Below the pieces are notes generated by a model. That model was given only the letters and a program-made list of their open reading frames with translations, was not told the origin of the DNA and did not search any database. A program made the position numbers and the translations under genes. Shown piece after piece: positions 10,029 through 22,315 of a DNA stretch of 64,000 nucleotides (within the stretch, counting starts at the first letter, position 1; each line of letters starts with the position of its first letter). Where the stretch lies: NCBI GenBank assembly GCA_019096065.1, contig JAGUCH010000006.1:6096001-6160000 (forward strand). The letters run 5' to 3'. This stretch comes from Paracyclopina nana. Its lineage: Eukaryota; Arthropoda; Copepoda; Cyclopoida; Cyclopettidae.

Positions 10029-12434
10029 TCAATTGATACATTTACATTCAAGACATAAGTCAAAATTTGCATTTGAGGCACAGCAATCACCTCCATCATG
10101 GCTGCATTGGGCGGTATTGGTAACATCATTACAGATACCATCTCCTACCCAAATTGGAAATGAACAAACAGGAGGAGCTGGTTGAGCATAGCAATAGCAG
10201 TAAATGCAGTATTGTTCAAAAGGAACAAGGCCACAGCAATCTCCACCATCATAATTACAAGCTTTGGTGTTGAGATCATCATCACAAGTGGCATCACCAA
10301 TCCAATCTGGTTGGTAGCAACTTGCAAAGCAAATACATTCAGTGCAATAATCAGTATTTTTGTTGCTGGAACAACAATCTCCACCATCAAAGTTACAAAT
10401 TTCTACATTGGCATCATCATCACAAAAACCATCACCAACCCAACCAGGGAGATGACAAACTAAGTTGATCTCTTCATTGTAGCAAATGCAATCAGTGCAG
10501 AAATCCACTTTTTTAATGGCAAGACAGCAATCTCCCCCATCAAAGTTACAATCATCTGTATTGGAGTCATCATTGCAGAAACCATCTCCAACTTGGTTAG
10601 CCAAAAGACATCCATTAGTTTTTGCAGAACTAGTTTCCAACATAATGAAGCAGAGACATTTAAAACAATAATCTTTTATGCCAAAACAACAATCTCCACC
10701 ATCAAAGCCACACTCTGGTATGTTGGAATTGTCATTGCAGTAGCCATTGCCCGAATTTCCTGGATATGGGCAAATGGTTGAAGCTGCTAGAGGCGCCTTC
10801 AAAACATAGCAAATACATAATGAGCAAAGAGGAGCATGGTCATCTGAAGGACAACAATCTCCACCATCATAGTTGCATGCAGCTGTGTTGGTTTCATCAT
10901 CACAGAGGTCATCTCCTACCCATTCTGGATTTGGACACCCATTTGACGCTGTGGACGATAAGCTGAATGATGTTGATGCTGCTTCAGCATGGCAAATACA
11001 TAGTGTGCACTCATTCACATTTTTGATGGCTTTGCAACAATCTCCACCATCATGGTTACAAACTTCAATATTGGTTTCATCATTACAAAAACCATCACCA
11101 ACTAACCCAGACTCAGGACAATTAATGATTGATGGGTGAGGTGGAGCAACCTCAACATAGCAAGTACAATTGAAGCAGAAGTCATCTATTTTATCAACCA
11201 AGCAGCAATCCCCTCCGTCATAGTCACATTCTGGAGTATCAGTGACATCATGGCAAAATCCATCTCCAACAAATTGAGGTTTAAGACAAGGCGTGGTTGG
11301 CGTGGTAGGATTTAAGACAAAGCAAATGCAAAGTGTGCACCATTCCACTAAAAAGCAAGACTTTTAAAATCAACACAGAAATCAGCAAGTTGTATGGTAC
11401 AAAACATCTTTCACATGAAACTGGACATTTACCTACTCTACCCAAAAAGCCTATATGTCTGCTCATATCACAGCAATCGCCACCATCATAGTTGCATTCA
11501 GGTACGTTGGTCTCATCATCACAAAAACCATCTCCTGCCCATGCCGGAATCAGACACTCGTTTGTCATTGTGGCTGATGTTGGTGAAGAGCTTGATGCTA
11601 CTTCAGCATGACAAATGCATTGCTCACAGCTAGTCACATTTCTGATGCTTCCGCAACAATCTCCACCATCAAAATTACAATCATCCAAATTGGTATCATC
11701 ATCACAGAAGCCATTTCCAATTCTGTCAGTTTGGCAAGGTAGCTCAGTTGATTTAAGAAAGCTTACTGATGTCGACACAGTTGATGTTGACTTTTCATGG
11801 CACATACATTGAGAGCAGTAATCAACATTTTTATTTGGGCCACAGCAATCTCCACCATCAAAGTCACATTCATTGGTATTGGTTTCATCATCGCATAACC
11901 CGTCACTGCTCCACCACAGATTTTCACAACTGGTATCTTACCATCGAAATTGAAGTTAAAAAGAAACTTCTGCGTACATGTTGATTCATCTCACCCTTGG
12001 TCATGAAGGTAGAGGTAAGAGTTTCATTTGCAGGAGTTAGGAGTGCTTCACCAGGTAGATTATGACATCTGCACATATCACATCCTACCTTACTCAGCTT
12101 TGAAGTTAAGCAACAATCGCCTCCGTCGTAAAAGCAGTCTCTCCTATTTTCAGAGTCATCACAAATGCCATTACCAATGATTAGGTATGAGCACCCTGAC
12201 TTTGATGCCTAATTGATATGTCTGGTAGTCAAGATTTGCAGCAATGATTCACTTATTCGAGTAATTCTTAGGAAAAATAAGTTTATGAAAGCCTACTTGT
12301 GAGCTGTCAACTTTTGAAAATTGAAAGTAAAACATTATGACCAGTGCAGCAAGGATAAAAGTAAAGACCACGCCAAAAATAAAGCCATTATTTGACAGAA
12401 CTTTTTTGACGCTAGGATTCAGAGAGCTCAACAT
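10029..12434 (-). CDS. Type II membrane protein with array of LNR-CxxCxC modules
   Basis: Exon 1 (12434-12297) encodes a 46-aa type II anchor (GFIFGVVFTFILAALVIMFY), a clear paralog of the anchor at 9601. Exon 2 starts at 12208 with one LNR. Exon 3 (11929-11442) has three LNRs and exon 4 (11347-10029) has eight, ending CLECKCIN and a stop. Each module is a Lin-12/Notch repeat (VGDGFCDD, N, C, DGGDCC) followed by 6-12 residues and CxxCxC, about 50 residues in all. This gives 12 modules, far more than the three of Notch receptors. The exon 3-4 join is phase 1 and consistent. The exon 2-3 join needs a phase-2 donor that I cannot place with confidence, so an exon may be missing or the gene may be broken there. 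Repeated Cys and Asp suggest a disulfide-rich, calcium-binding extracellular stalk. No propeller domain follows. Confidence 0.6.
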
Positions 12435-12994
12435 TGTTGCTTAAGCTTAACTGAAAATGTGACTATTCTGTGTAGATCTTTGTTTCCTTTTATGAATAAT
12501 TGAGCCCATGGTCCAAAATTGACTTTTTGATTGCACTGACATGCTTTAATGACGACTACAAGTTTGCAAAAAAATCCTAGTAAACGGTCTGGTCAGAGTT
12601 GGAAATTACCAAAAATCAATTTAATACCAGATGCTTACGTAAGAAAATAAGTAACTTGATAATTATTATAAAAGCACTACAACAAAAGCTCATTCTCATG
12701 CGTTTTCTTTAGCAATATTGCTTTGAAACTAAGTAAGGGGCCTTTGAATTGCATGCACCATGGCAAACACTTAATATATCCCGATTACTTACTTAAATAT
12801 TAGCAACCTTAAAAATGGCCACAACTTTTGCTTGGCATTCAAGACCGAGCTGAAAATGGAAATGAGAGTGAACTTTAAAACTGGCTTTTCAAACCTGATG
12901 TGTCTAATGTGTTTTGGGGGGCTTGTCAGGAGAATAGAACCTGTTTTTCCCAGCCCAGTTTCATTGAAGTTTCCAAAGGAAAAACATCATCAGC
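12435..12994. promoter_or_regulatory. Divergent intergenic region between LNR gene and UROC1
   Basis: AT-rich; nothing coding is seen. It should hold the promoters of the minus-strand LNR-array gene and the plus-strand urocanate hydratase gene. No TATA box was chosen. Confidence 0.35.
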
Positions 12995-15900
12995 ATGTCA
13001 GCATTAGTGTGCCCTTTCAAGACAGACTCTGATCTGTTGGCCCGAATCATCAGCCACAATCCATTACTTCCATTGCCCCCACCTCGCCAAAGAGATCCCA
13101 GGATTATTCATGCTCCCAAGAGAAACCATGGCCTGGACATGGAGGGGAAGAAGGTACAAACTGGCAGTAGAAAAATGGCTTCTTTTTTTCCTCCTCTTGC
13201 ATGGCCGGCCTCATTTTATATGCTGGAATAGAGTATAGCTATCCTCAACAAATCCACCTAAATCTTGAGTTTCTGCTACTTCGTACTTCATCACTTGATT
13301 TCAGCTGTGTGCATTGAAAGCCAAATTGCAGGACAACAGCCATTTTAATATTTGCTTGTTAAAAGGGCAAAAGTTCAAAATATCGTAAAATTTTTAATTA
13401 AAACAATGGATCTTGAGGATTACCATTACATTTTTGCAGAGGGGATCATCAATCTAGCTGGTAGGCTCTTTTAATCCTTCCATAATGGAGAAGAAGGGAA
13501 AAAATCCTCCCCAGCAAAATGAAGGAATGTGTAAGCTTAATGGATACTCTTTCTTTTTTATTGCAAGACTGCGGTGGCCAATGCTCTTCGATACTTTCCA
13601 TCAGTGCTGCATGAACAATTGGCTCCAGAGTTTGCCCAGGAGCTGGAGGAATTTGGCCACATTTACATGTACAGATATCTCCCAACTTTTCCCATCAGGT
13701 ATAGATCCATATGTGATACCTAAAGAAAAATGGCTTGGCTAAACTTAAGTGTACTCAGGGCTTACCCTATCGGTGACATTGGTGCCAAAACTACCAATGG
13801 AGCTGCAGTGATCCACATGATTTTGAACAACTTGGATCCTCAAGTGGCTCAATTCCCTGAAGAGTTGGTGACGTATGGTGGAAATGGGCAGGTTTTCTCC
13901 AATTGGGCACAAGTACGTATTATTTTTCTTTAATATCAAATTAGTTAATTTCACTTAAGTTGCATGAAAGTTATCAAAGGGTAAAGTTGTACTAAGATTT
14001 CACAAGATTAGTTTACAATAAAAGAGTAGGAAGCACCTTAATTTGCGTTTTATCCCACTGTGCACAGTAGAATGTACATATATGGAAGAAAGGATGCTCA
14101 GGGCTGAAGGGAAAGCCAAGTAAATTATTTTTTATTTCTACCACCATGCAATTAGAAAGCTGGTTATGGTAGAGCAGCAGTTGCTTTCTTAGAGAAGATG
14201 CCCAGAAGATTTTTTTTTAATTTTTTGCTTCCAGTTCTGGACCACTCTTCACTACTTGATGACAATGACAAATGAGCAGACCTTGACTATGTACTCAGGC
14301 CACCCAATGGGCCTCTTCCCAACTGGAGGCAAACTGAGCCCGAGAGTGGTCATCACCAATGGCATGGTGATTCCAAACTATTCCTCCAGAGAAGATTATG
14401 ACAGGATGTTTGCCCTGAATGTGACAATGTAATCCCTTTTGTGAATTTATATGCATATTCCAATGGCTATGCTCCGTATATAGGTATGGCCAAATGACAG
14501 CTGGAAGCTACTGCTACATTGGGCCCCAAGGAATTGTGCATGGCACCACTGTAAGTTGTACAATATATACCATTCTCATGTGGTGCTCATCTGAATCAAC
14601 ACTACTTTTTGTTTGATTTGGCGCTACTTTTCTTTTTGGTACATCACAAGCAATTTTTTGGCCTGAGAAAAATACCAAATTTGAGAGGCTCAATTGCTCC
14701 CATCCAATTTCGTTTTCAATACTTAAAACTGAATCATCATATTAAAAAACCGCAATTCACCTAGTCTACTTTTAGAGAACATTTATGGATTAACTTTCAG
14801 AAGGACGCTCTGTATTTTTTGGTATTTCTTGCCACTAAATTCAAGCGTTATTATCCAATGTCAGCTTCAGGAGCTCAAATAAAACAAATGACTCCCATGG
14901 AATTGGCATTTGATTTGAAACCTAAAAAAATTATTTCTGTGCCGAAAGGAAAAATATTGTCAAGGATAACTTTGCTTTGGATGTAGAAGAAATGAGAGGG
15001 CCTGCATTATTTTTTGCCCACTCTCCAAATGGAAAAGTTTTTGCTTCTGCAGTTGGGCTGGGAATAAAGAATATGATGACATTCTTTAATCTGTTACTAT
15101 TTGCAGCTAACTTTGCTGAATGCAGGGCGCAAATATCTGGGCCTGAATTCATTGACGGGGAAAGTTTTCCTAACTGCGGGCCTCGGAGGAATGAGTGGAG
15201 CTCAAGCAAAGGCAAGTATTCCTATGTGCTGTTCATCTACATCTACTCCTTTCTTACACTTGCACCTAAAAACTAAAGAAATGGTTCTATTCGTAACAGA
15301 AATGGATTTTCACGAATTTTGCACAATAAGCCAAAGGCGTGAAGTCGCTAGATTCCATGCGCCATCTAGCCCGGCAACTTTGCCCAGTACATTTGACATG
15401 GCTACACTACATAGGCGACCACTAATGGGCAATTTTTTGGTTTTTGGTGCCCTAATTCTAAAAACTTTATTAATATGACATAATCTACGGATAAAACGGC
15501 ACCCTTTCAAGCCATAAAACCATATGCAACTCACGCAAATTTCCAAGCTTTTCATTCCTGAAACCAATTTTTTCTAACCTGGCTCCGCTGATCAGCCAAT
15601 CAAATTGCCGATCGTGATCACGTGACAAGTTCCGCGCGCGACAGTTTTTCCAAATATACTTGCCCTAAAAGCGCCATCTAGCGAAAAAGTTTGTCCCTCC
15701 AATGGCTTATTTCGGACATAAGATAATAGAATTATCATGCATGTTTAGGCAGCTCTCGCTAAAAAAGTTCGATAACTTCGGGCTTACACAAAACCAATTA
15801 TTGGCCATTGGCCTACAATAGAGTTTGCGCGGCAAAATAGTCCACTGTGCACAATGCGAGTTTAATATGAGAGTCGCGAGGATTCCCAAGGGAGCGCAAT

Positions 15901-18900
15901 TTCCAGCATACTTCAGCATTACAGTCGAAAATCTAATTCAATTTCGAATTTCTGTGCGTGTAATTTCAGGCTGCAGTCATCGATGGTTGCATTGGCATTG
16001 TAGCAGAAGTCAGCAAAGAAGCTTTGCAAAAGCGCCACAAACAAGGATGGGTTTTGGAAGCTATTGACGATTTGGACCTTCTGGTCAAACGAGTTGTGGA
16101 AGCAAGAAAAAACAAAGAGGTGACAAACTAGTTGTAGCATAGATTTCTTTTCTCTGTAAAGTGATTTCCCTAGTGAAATTCCCTTTCTAGAACTAAATTA
16201 GCAAAGCCTAAACTAAAATGGAAATTACATCAAAAAATGTACAAAGCATCTTTTTAGCAAGTAAAGTTTGAAAGCTAGGATTGGCAAAAGTTTTTGCAAT
16301 GCCCATGGTCTAGGAAAGTGGTTTTCCCAGGTGAAAAACACTTTATAGAATCGCAAAAAAACACTGGCTCTTAATGTTTTTGCCCAAAAAATCCTTTACC
16401 CAAACCGCTGTTTTCAAAAACTCTTTAGCTTTTTCACAAAATACTTGACAATATTTTTACGTAGTAGTTTTTTGTGAATGTCTCAATCTCTCTTTATTAT
16501 TCTGCAGACCACCAGCATTGGCTACCATGGAAATGTGGTGGACGTGTGGGAGAAATTTGTGCAACATTGGGTAAGCCACTAAAATGGCCTGAGACTAATT
16601 TAGTGAGTCAGCATGGTTGCCCACACAATTTCACAGCACACATGTTCAGAACTGCTACACAATTTGAGCAACCATCAAGCTCAGTTTGCAAATTATGGAA
16701 AAAACCAGAAATTGTTTGCAGACAAACAGCTAACCAAATTAATCATTTTCGTTTGGCGTTTTGCTCAAGTTGCTTGGGCAAAATATGGCATGCAAAGTAA
16801 ATAACCTATTTTTATTAGGCTTTTAAAATGAGATAATGCGAACAAGACAACTGCATTACCTTTGTAGTCTTGAAAGCAATCACTGTTACTATGCAGAGCA
16901 GTGTGAGCAAGGTCACCCACATAAAATGCCAAGAGCTTTCTCCCTATAAATCTCCATTTATATGGTATACTTAACCATCTTTTTACCATATACCCTAGAG
17001 AGCTTACCTCATAGTAACTAGTGTTGAAATTCCAGGAGGAAACTGGTGAGCGACTGGTTGATTTGGGCTCAGATCAGACCTCTTGCCATAACCCTTTCAA
17101 TGGAGGTTACTATCCTGTGCAACTGGGCTTTGAAGAGGCCAACGAGGTATTTTATTCACAGGTCCTCCAAGTTTGGTGGTGGTAAACTGCAAATGGAATT
17201 TTTTACTAGGTATTGGCAAGGGAGCCCGAACGATTCAAGGCTCTGGTGCAGGAGAGCCTGGTACGACAAGTGAAAGCCATAAACACCCTTGCAGATGCTG
17301 GTAAGAGGAAAAAACACCTCAATAATACACATTGACCTAAGGTTCTCATAAGCATATTATAAAATGTTTTGACGCCATTTTTAAATTCTTATATTTCATG
17401 AATTTTTTTGGTGAAAAAAACTTTGACCAATCAATGCAATCAGCAATGAGACTAAACGGCTTTTGTTCAATGTTGTTTTCAGTCATCAGTAATTAAATTT
17501 GCCAAAGAATGATTGTGCTACAATTCTGACGAGCTCCCCTCCATCTGAGAAACAAAAAATGGGAATGAGCTTATTGTTAGGGCTCCATCTTTTGTTTGCT
17601 CACCTAATAAGCAAGGCAAAGATATGCATAGTAGTAGTACTACATCACGGTCCAGCAGAGGAAATCCCATGTTCAACGAGGCGAAAGAGGGAAAAAGGAC
17701 CATTTTCGATGCTTGCATGACGATGAGCACACTGTAATAGAGATATCATCAGTTTTCGACAAATATAGCTATCCATGACTGAAAACAATGTTGAACGAAA
17801 GCCTTCAAGTCTCATCTCTTATTGATTTGTACTTCCAAAGTATTTTTCACCAAAAAAAGTGAAAAATTAAAATTTGGCGCAAAACCTAGATTTTGTTGGG
17901 AAATTGAAAACGTCGAAAGTGGAACAGACTAATCAGGCTCTCCCTTTGAAGTCGGGTGCAATTTTGATTTTCTTTCTCTTTTCTCTGCTTTCAGGCATGT
18001 TTTTCTGGGATTACGGCAATGCTTTCTTGCTTGAAGCTCGCCGAGCAGGAGCTGACGTTTTGCCCAAAAAATCAAAGGAAGCCCGCAAAGAAGTGTATGA
18101 AAAAGATGAGGCCACAGCCTTCAGATATCCATCCTATGTCCAAGACATCATGGGGTAATGATAGACAGATTCGCAAAATAAATATTAAAACGATCACAGG
18201 ACATTTGCCCATGCCCATTTGCCCGATGAGACTTTTGCCCTTGAGACGTTTGCCCTTTGGGACGTTGCCCTAGAGGAGAAATTTTGAGAACCTTGAGGTT
18301 TGCCCTAGAGTGATTTTGACCTTATTGATTTTTGCCCTCAAACTTGCCCTCGAACTTTCGCCCGTTTTGTGGCTAAAAGTCCCAAGGGCAAACATATGCA
18401 AATAAGTGATAAAGGCTCATTATCTTCCGCGTCTTTGATCGTGGCATGCTTACGGTTGTTATCGCTCCTTATTTACTGACATCGCAACCTCGTCAGTAAA
18501 TAAGAACCGATAACAACCGCAACCATGCTACGATCAAAGACACAGAAGATCACATATTTACATATGCTTGCCCTTGGGACTTTTAGTCTCCAATGGCAAA
18601 AAAGCCTCAGGGCAAAAGCATCCACGGGCAAAAGACTTTTAAAAGTGTCTATAAGTCCTTATGGGCAAAAGTATCGATGGCAAAAGCCTCAAGTGCAAAC
18701 GTCCAAGGGCCAATAGCTAAAATAAAAAAGGACCCAAAAAAGAGTGCGATACTAGAACAAGCCAACCTATTAAGTCCTTGTCCTCTAAGGCCACTGCAAA
18801 CAATTTTTCTGTCAATTTTCAGTGACATTTTCTCCCTTGGATTTGGCCCGTTTCGCTGGATTTGCAGCTCGGGATTTGCCTCAGATTTGGCCGAAACTGA

Positions 18901-21060
18901 CGCCATTGCCACGTTTGTCCTGAAAGAGATCATCAAAAGTGAGTCAGTTTTCCTTGAGCTTAGACTGCTGCAGTAGTAGCTGGAATCTTAATGGCTCTTT
19001 TTTGATTCACCCAGACAAGATCCCAGCTGAGATAGAGCAACAGTATGAGGACAATATCAAGTGGGTGGCCGAGGCTGAGAAGCACCAGCTTGTGGTTGGC
19101 TCTCAGGCCAGAATTCTCTATTGTGACCAAGTTGGCCGGGTGAAAATTGCACTGGCCTTCAATGAAGCCGTTGCCTCTGGACGAGTCAAGGTAATTTGGT
19201 AGAAAAAGGCTTTCAGTTTCAACCAAATTTTCACATTATTGCCCGTGGAATATTTGCAGTTAGTCAATGAATATTTCTTTAAGAACTTAAAATTAGATAA
19301 GAAAAATTAGAAAAGATAATTTCAATTAAATAAAGCATGTTTTTTTAGCATAAAGTAGTTTATAAAAGACATGGCTTAAGTCGAAAAGGTACTTATCCCA
19401 CTGCCCTCCCGTTCACGGCTCCGCTCCGCTCGCATTTTTCACATTTCCAACTTTTAAAGGCTCCAATCATTCTGAGTCGAGACCACCATGATGTCAGCGG
19501 AGTTGACAGTCCTTTTAGGGAGACCTCGAATATTTACGACGGCTCGGCCTTCACAGCAGGTGAAATTAAGTCGCAACTATTAAAGTAATGCAGGAAAAAT
19601 GTACCCACTTCTTCTCCTTCTACTGCAGACATGGCGGTTCAAAATTGCATTGGGGACGCTTTTCGAGGAGCAACTTGGGTGGCAATTCACAATGGCGGAG
19701 GCACAGGATGGTAAATTCAATTTTCACTACTGTAGAACCAGATTCTGCGCTGCTTGTTTACATGCGTGACGTCACACCGCATGAGGCTACGCGCGGGAAA
19801 ATTCAAAAGCTGGACTTGTCAACAAAATGGGAAATGGAGCTTTCTAATTGGATGGCCTCTTTTTTTGCCCCTTATCTTCTTTACAGGATGTCATAAAGAG
19901 CTTACAACTGAAAATGTGAAGCACTGACATTATTCTGCTTCTTTTTTATATCATGACCATTGCAAAAAACCTGACCTTTTTTTTTTTGCTCACAATCAAG
20001 ATTTTGCTTTGAGTTCAGAGTGGAAGTAGAGTGGCAAAGTTGTGTGCTCTGCACAAAAATGGAATTTTTGATGATCATGCACAGAAGTTGTTGTTGTTGT
20101 TGCTGCTGTGGTTCAATTCTGGCCAAGTTCAAAGCTAAATTTTGCATAACATTTCAAGCTAGTAGAGCCACAAAAAGAATTGTTGTGGCTGTGCAAAGAG
20201 CAACCGCAGAAATCTGCATAGACTAGTCATAAATCTAACTGCTCGAAATTAATTGTAGGGGTGAGGTTATAAATGGAGGCTTTGGCCTCGTCTTGGATGG
20301 CTCTGAAGAATCAGCTGAAAGAGCTGAGCGAATGCTGAACTGGGATGTGTCGAATGGAGTTGCCAGGAGGTACGTTAAATGTAACATTTTTTTTTATGTC
20401 CTTATGATCAACTTTTTGGCTGTGCAACTTTAACTAATCAGCTCAAAAAGCAATCAGGCTGGATTGCTGGCTTTCACATTTGTGTTCATTGCTAGAAAAT
20501 GAAATTGTACTCCTAAAGAAATTGATTGTTCGCATGAACATTTTACAAGCTCGAAAGCCAGCGAAAATAAGTCTCACCAAAAGTAGTCAGCTTTTACTCT
20601 GCTAGACTATTTGCACATTTCAGAACTAGTGGACCACATAGTATGTTAATATGCTTTTGCATTAAACGCTCAAGATGTGATTGATCAATTAAAACACGCA
20701 AGAATTTGCAGCTTTTTATGAGGTGAGCAACAACTTTTTGGCTGTGCAACTTTAAGCAATCAGCTCAAAAAGCAATGAGACTTGATTGCTAGCTTTCACA
20801 CTTGTGCTCACTGCTAGAAAATGAAATTGCACTACGTTCAATGAAAGCGATTGCTCGGATTTTCCTCGGAAGACGACAGGCTTTGGTGGTGCTCAAAAAA
20901 TACGATATCTCATTCTTCCAGATCCTGGAGTGGAAACGAGAATGCAAGAAAAACGATCTATCGAGCTATGGCTGCGGATGGTCGGCTGAGAGTCACAATG
21001 CCCCATCCAGTTCCTGATGTTGCCATCCTTGACAGAGCTTTTGAGAAAGCCACCAAATAA
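12995..21060 (+). CDS. UROC1: Urocanate hydratase (urocanase), 17 exons
   Basis: Catalyses hydration of urocanate to 4-imidazolone-5-propionate, the second step of histidine degradation, using tightly bound NAD+ in the cytosol. Exons: 12995-13153, 13568-13698, 13759-13912, 14235-14428, 14484-14550, 15107-15211, 15970-16119, 16508-16570, 17036-17146, 17210-17300, 17995-18154, 18823-18938, 19015-19190, 19460-19559, 19629-19710, 20259-20369, 20922-21060. Phases agree at all 16 junctions and give 702 aa, near the ~676 of the human enzyme. Family signatures are intact: YGGNGQVFSNWAQ, MTAGSYCYIGPQGIVHGT, GLGGMSGAQAKA (NAD site), SDQTSCHNPFNGGYYP with the catalytic-region Cys, FFWDYGNAFL and LSRDHHDVSG. 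The intron after exon 6 uses a GC donor (AAAG/GCAAGT). The N-terminus, including the choice of 12995, is the least certain part. Introns carry foldback elements and a direct repeat. Confidence 0.93.
17403..17860. repeat. Foldback element in UROC1 intron 10
   Basis: Arms of about 80 bp at 17403-17487 and 17773-17860 are inverted copies. ATGACTGAAAACAA, GTTGAAC, AGTCTCAT and TTTTTCACCAAAAA match after reverse complementing. The spacer is about 285 bp and codes for nothing recognisable, so this looks like a non-autonomous (MITE/foldback) element. Confidence 0.75.
18180..18370. repeat. TTTGCCC-type degenerate repeat flanking the foldback
   Basis: Units such as TTTGCCCTTGAGACG and TTTGCCCTAGAG recur here. 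The opposite-strand version (GGGCAAAAGTC, GGGCAAAAGC) recurs at 18590-18720, so the array is mirrored around the palindrome. The unit is related to the minisatellite at 22005-22315. Confidence 0.65.
18371..18588. repeat. Near-perfect palindromic foldback in UROC1 intron 11
   Basis: Arms of about 105 bp flank an 11-nt loop near 18481-18491. CTTATTTACTGAC pairs with GTCAGTAAATAAG, GTCTTTGATCGTGGCATG with CATGCTACGATCAAAGAC, and CTAAAAGTCCCAAGGGCAA with its complement. It is flanked on both sides by GGGCAAA-type repeat units. Confidence 0.85.
20408..20838. repeat. Direct repeat in UROC1 intron 16
   Basis: A ~108-bp block at 20408-20515 recurs at about 20730-20838. Both contain CAACTTTTTGGCTGTGCAAC, AATCAGCTCAAAAAGCAAT and CACTTGTG/CATTTGTG followed by GCTAGAAAATGAAATTG. 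The copies differ by scattered substitutions. Confidence 0.75.
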
Positions 21061-22004
21061 CCATGCATAACTAACTCCATATATTACCTAAATACTAATG
21101 AGGCATCACAACATACTTGGGAAATAGTCTTTTATTATGGCCATTATTATTATGATATTATCATCAGCTTCGCACAGATTTATTGCCCGAATCAGGCCCT
21201 AAATTGCAGGATTCTGCCTCAGAATTTATGGCCTGCTTCCTTTCTCGATATCTCTGTTGTAGCATTTCTACGTAAACCAGATTTTTTTCCTTTTGGCTTG
21301 TAAAAAATAGGAGCGGCTTTCTAAATTCGTTCGTTTTTCCAGGGAAAAAATTCCTACTAGAAATGTTGGCTGAAAAATTAGCTTTCTTTAAAGGCACAAA
21401 TTGCTGTTTGAAATGTTCACAGGGTAAATTGGCCATATAAATTTGATTTCTCACGTTGGCAGGTCAGAATTTGCTCCTCGTGAATATTTTACAAACTCAA
21501 TATTACTTTCTGCAGCGCTAAACTAAAGTACTGCATATTTTTTACCACAAAATCAAGTGATTTCGCTTAAAATTATGGCTTTCACATGAACGGGACATGA
21601 ATGCTCAAGTGGGCATTATGGGGATTTTTTGGGGCTTTCTCGCGCCGAAATTAGCGAGTTTTTATTGTAGCAGTAAGCTGCTGTTGTGTATATTATTGAA
21701 TCCACATTATTATTTTGCCGCATTTTCGCTAGTGTTGTCTGCGCTCGAGGCCATTTCACAACACACTACTACAGCACAGTGGGCCATCATCATCATCGTT
21801 ATCTTTCGCATGGCCCAAAACTGGGCTTTTGCTTGAAGCACTGAAGTGCTGGAGTGGAACTGCATTGATGCTCTTCTTCCCTTTTAATAGTGGCCAAGTC
21901 TCGCATGCTGAGAGCTGCAATTTCTCATTGTGTCCAACTTTTCGATCTTTTCAACCACTCAATTGAAGCCAAAAAGTATAGTACTGGTATACTATACTGG
22001 TCTC

Positions 22005-22315
22005 AGGACTTTTGCCCTCGTGACTTTTGCCCTTGTGACTTTTGCCCTTGTGACTTTTGCCCTTGTGACTTTTGCCCTTGTGACTTTTGCTCTTGTGACT
22101 TTGCCCTTGTGACTTTTGCCCTTGTGACTTTTGCCCTTGTGACTTTTGCCCTTGTGACTTTTGCCCTTGTGACTTTTGCCCTTGTGACTTTTGCTCTTGT
22201 GACTTTTGCCCTTGTGACTTTTGCTCTTGTGACTTTGCCCTTGTGACTTTTGCCCTTGTGACTTTAGCTCTAATTACTTTTACCCTTGCGACTTTTGCCC
22301 CCGATAACTTGACCT
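22005..22315. repeat. Minisatellite, unit CTTTTGCCCTTGTGA
   Basis: About 20 head-to-tail copies of a 15-bp unit (GACTTTTGCCCTTGT), some 14 bp or with TTTGCTC. Because the unit is a multiple of three, several frames stay open and read as CDFCP, TFALV or GQKSQ repeats. It is not CRISPR-like: there are no unique spacers. Confidence 0.93.

Noticed and set aside
10182-11984. Plus-strand frames over the LNR gene
   Set aside because: Shadows of the repeated minus-strand Cys/Asp codons; no independent support.
22005-22315. Regular repeats as a possible CRISPR array
   Set aside because: Head-to-tail units without unique spacers in a eukaryotic genome.
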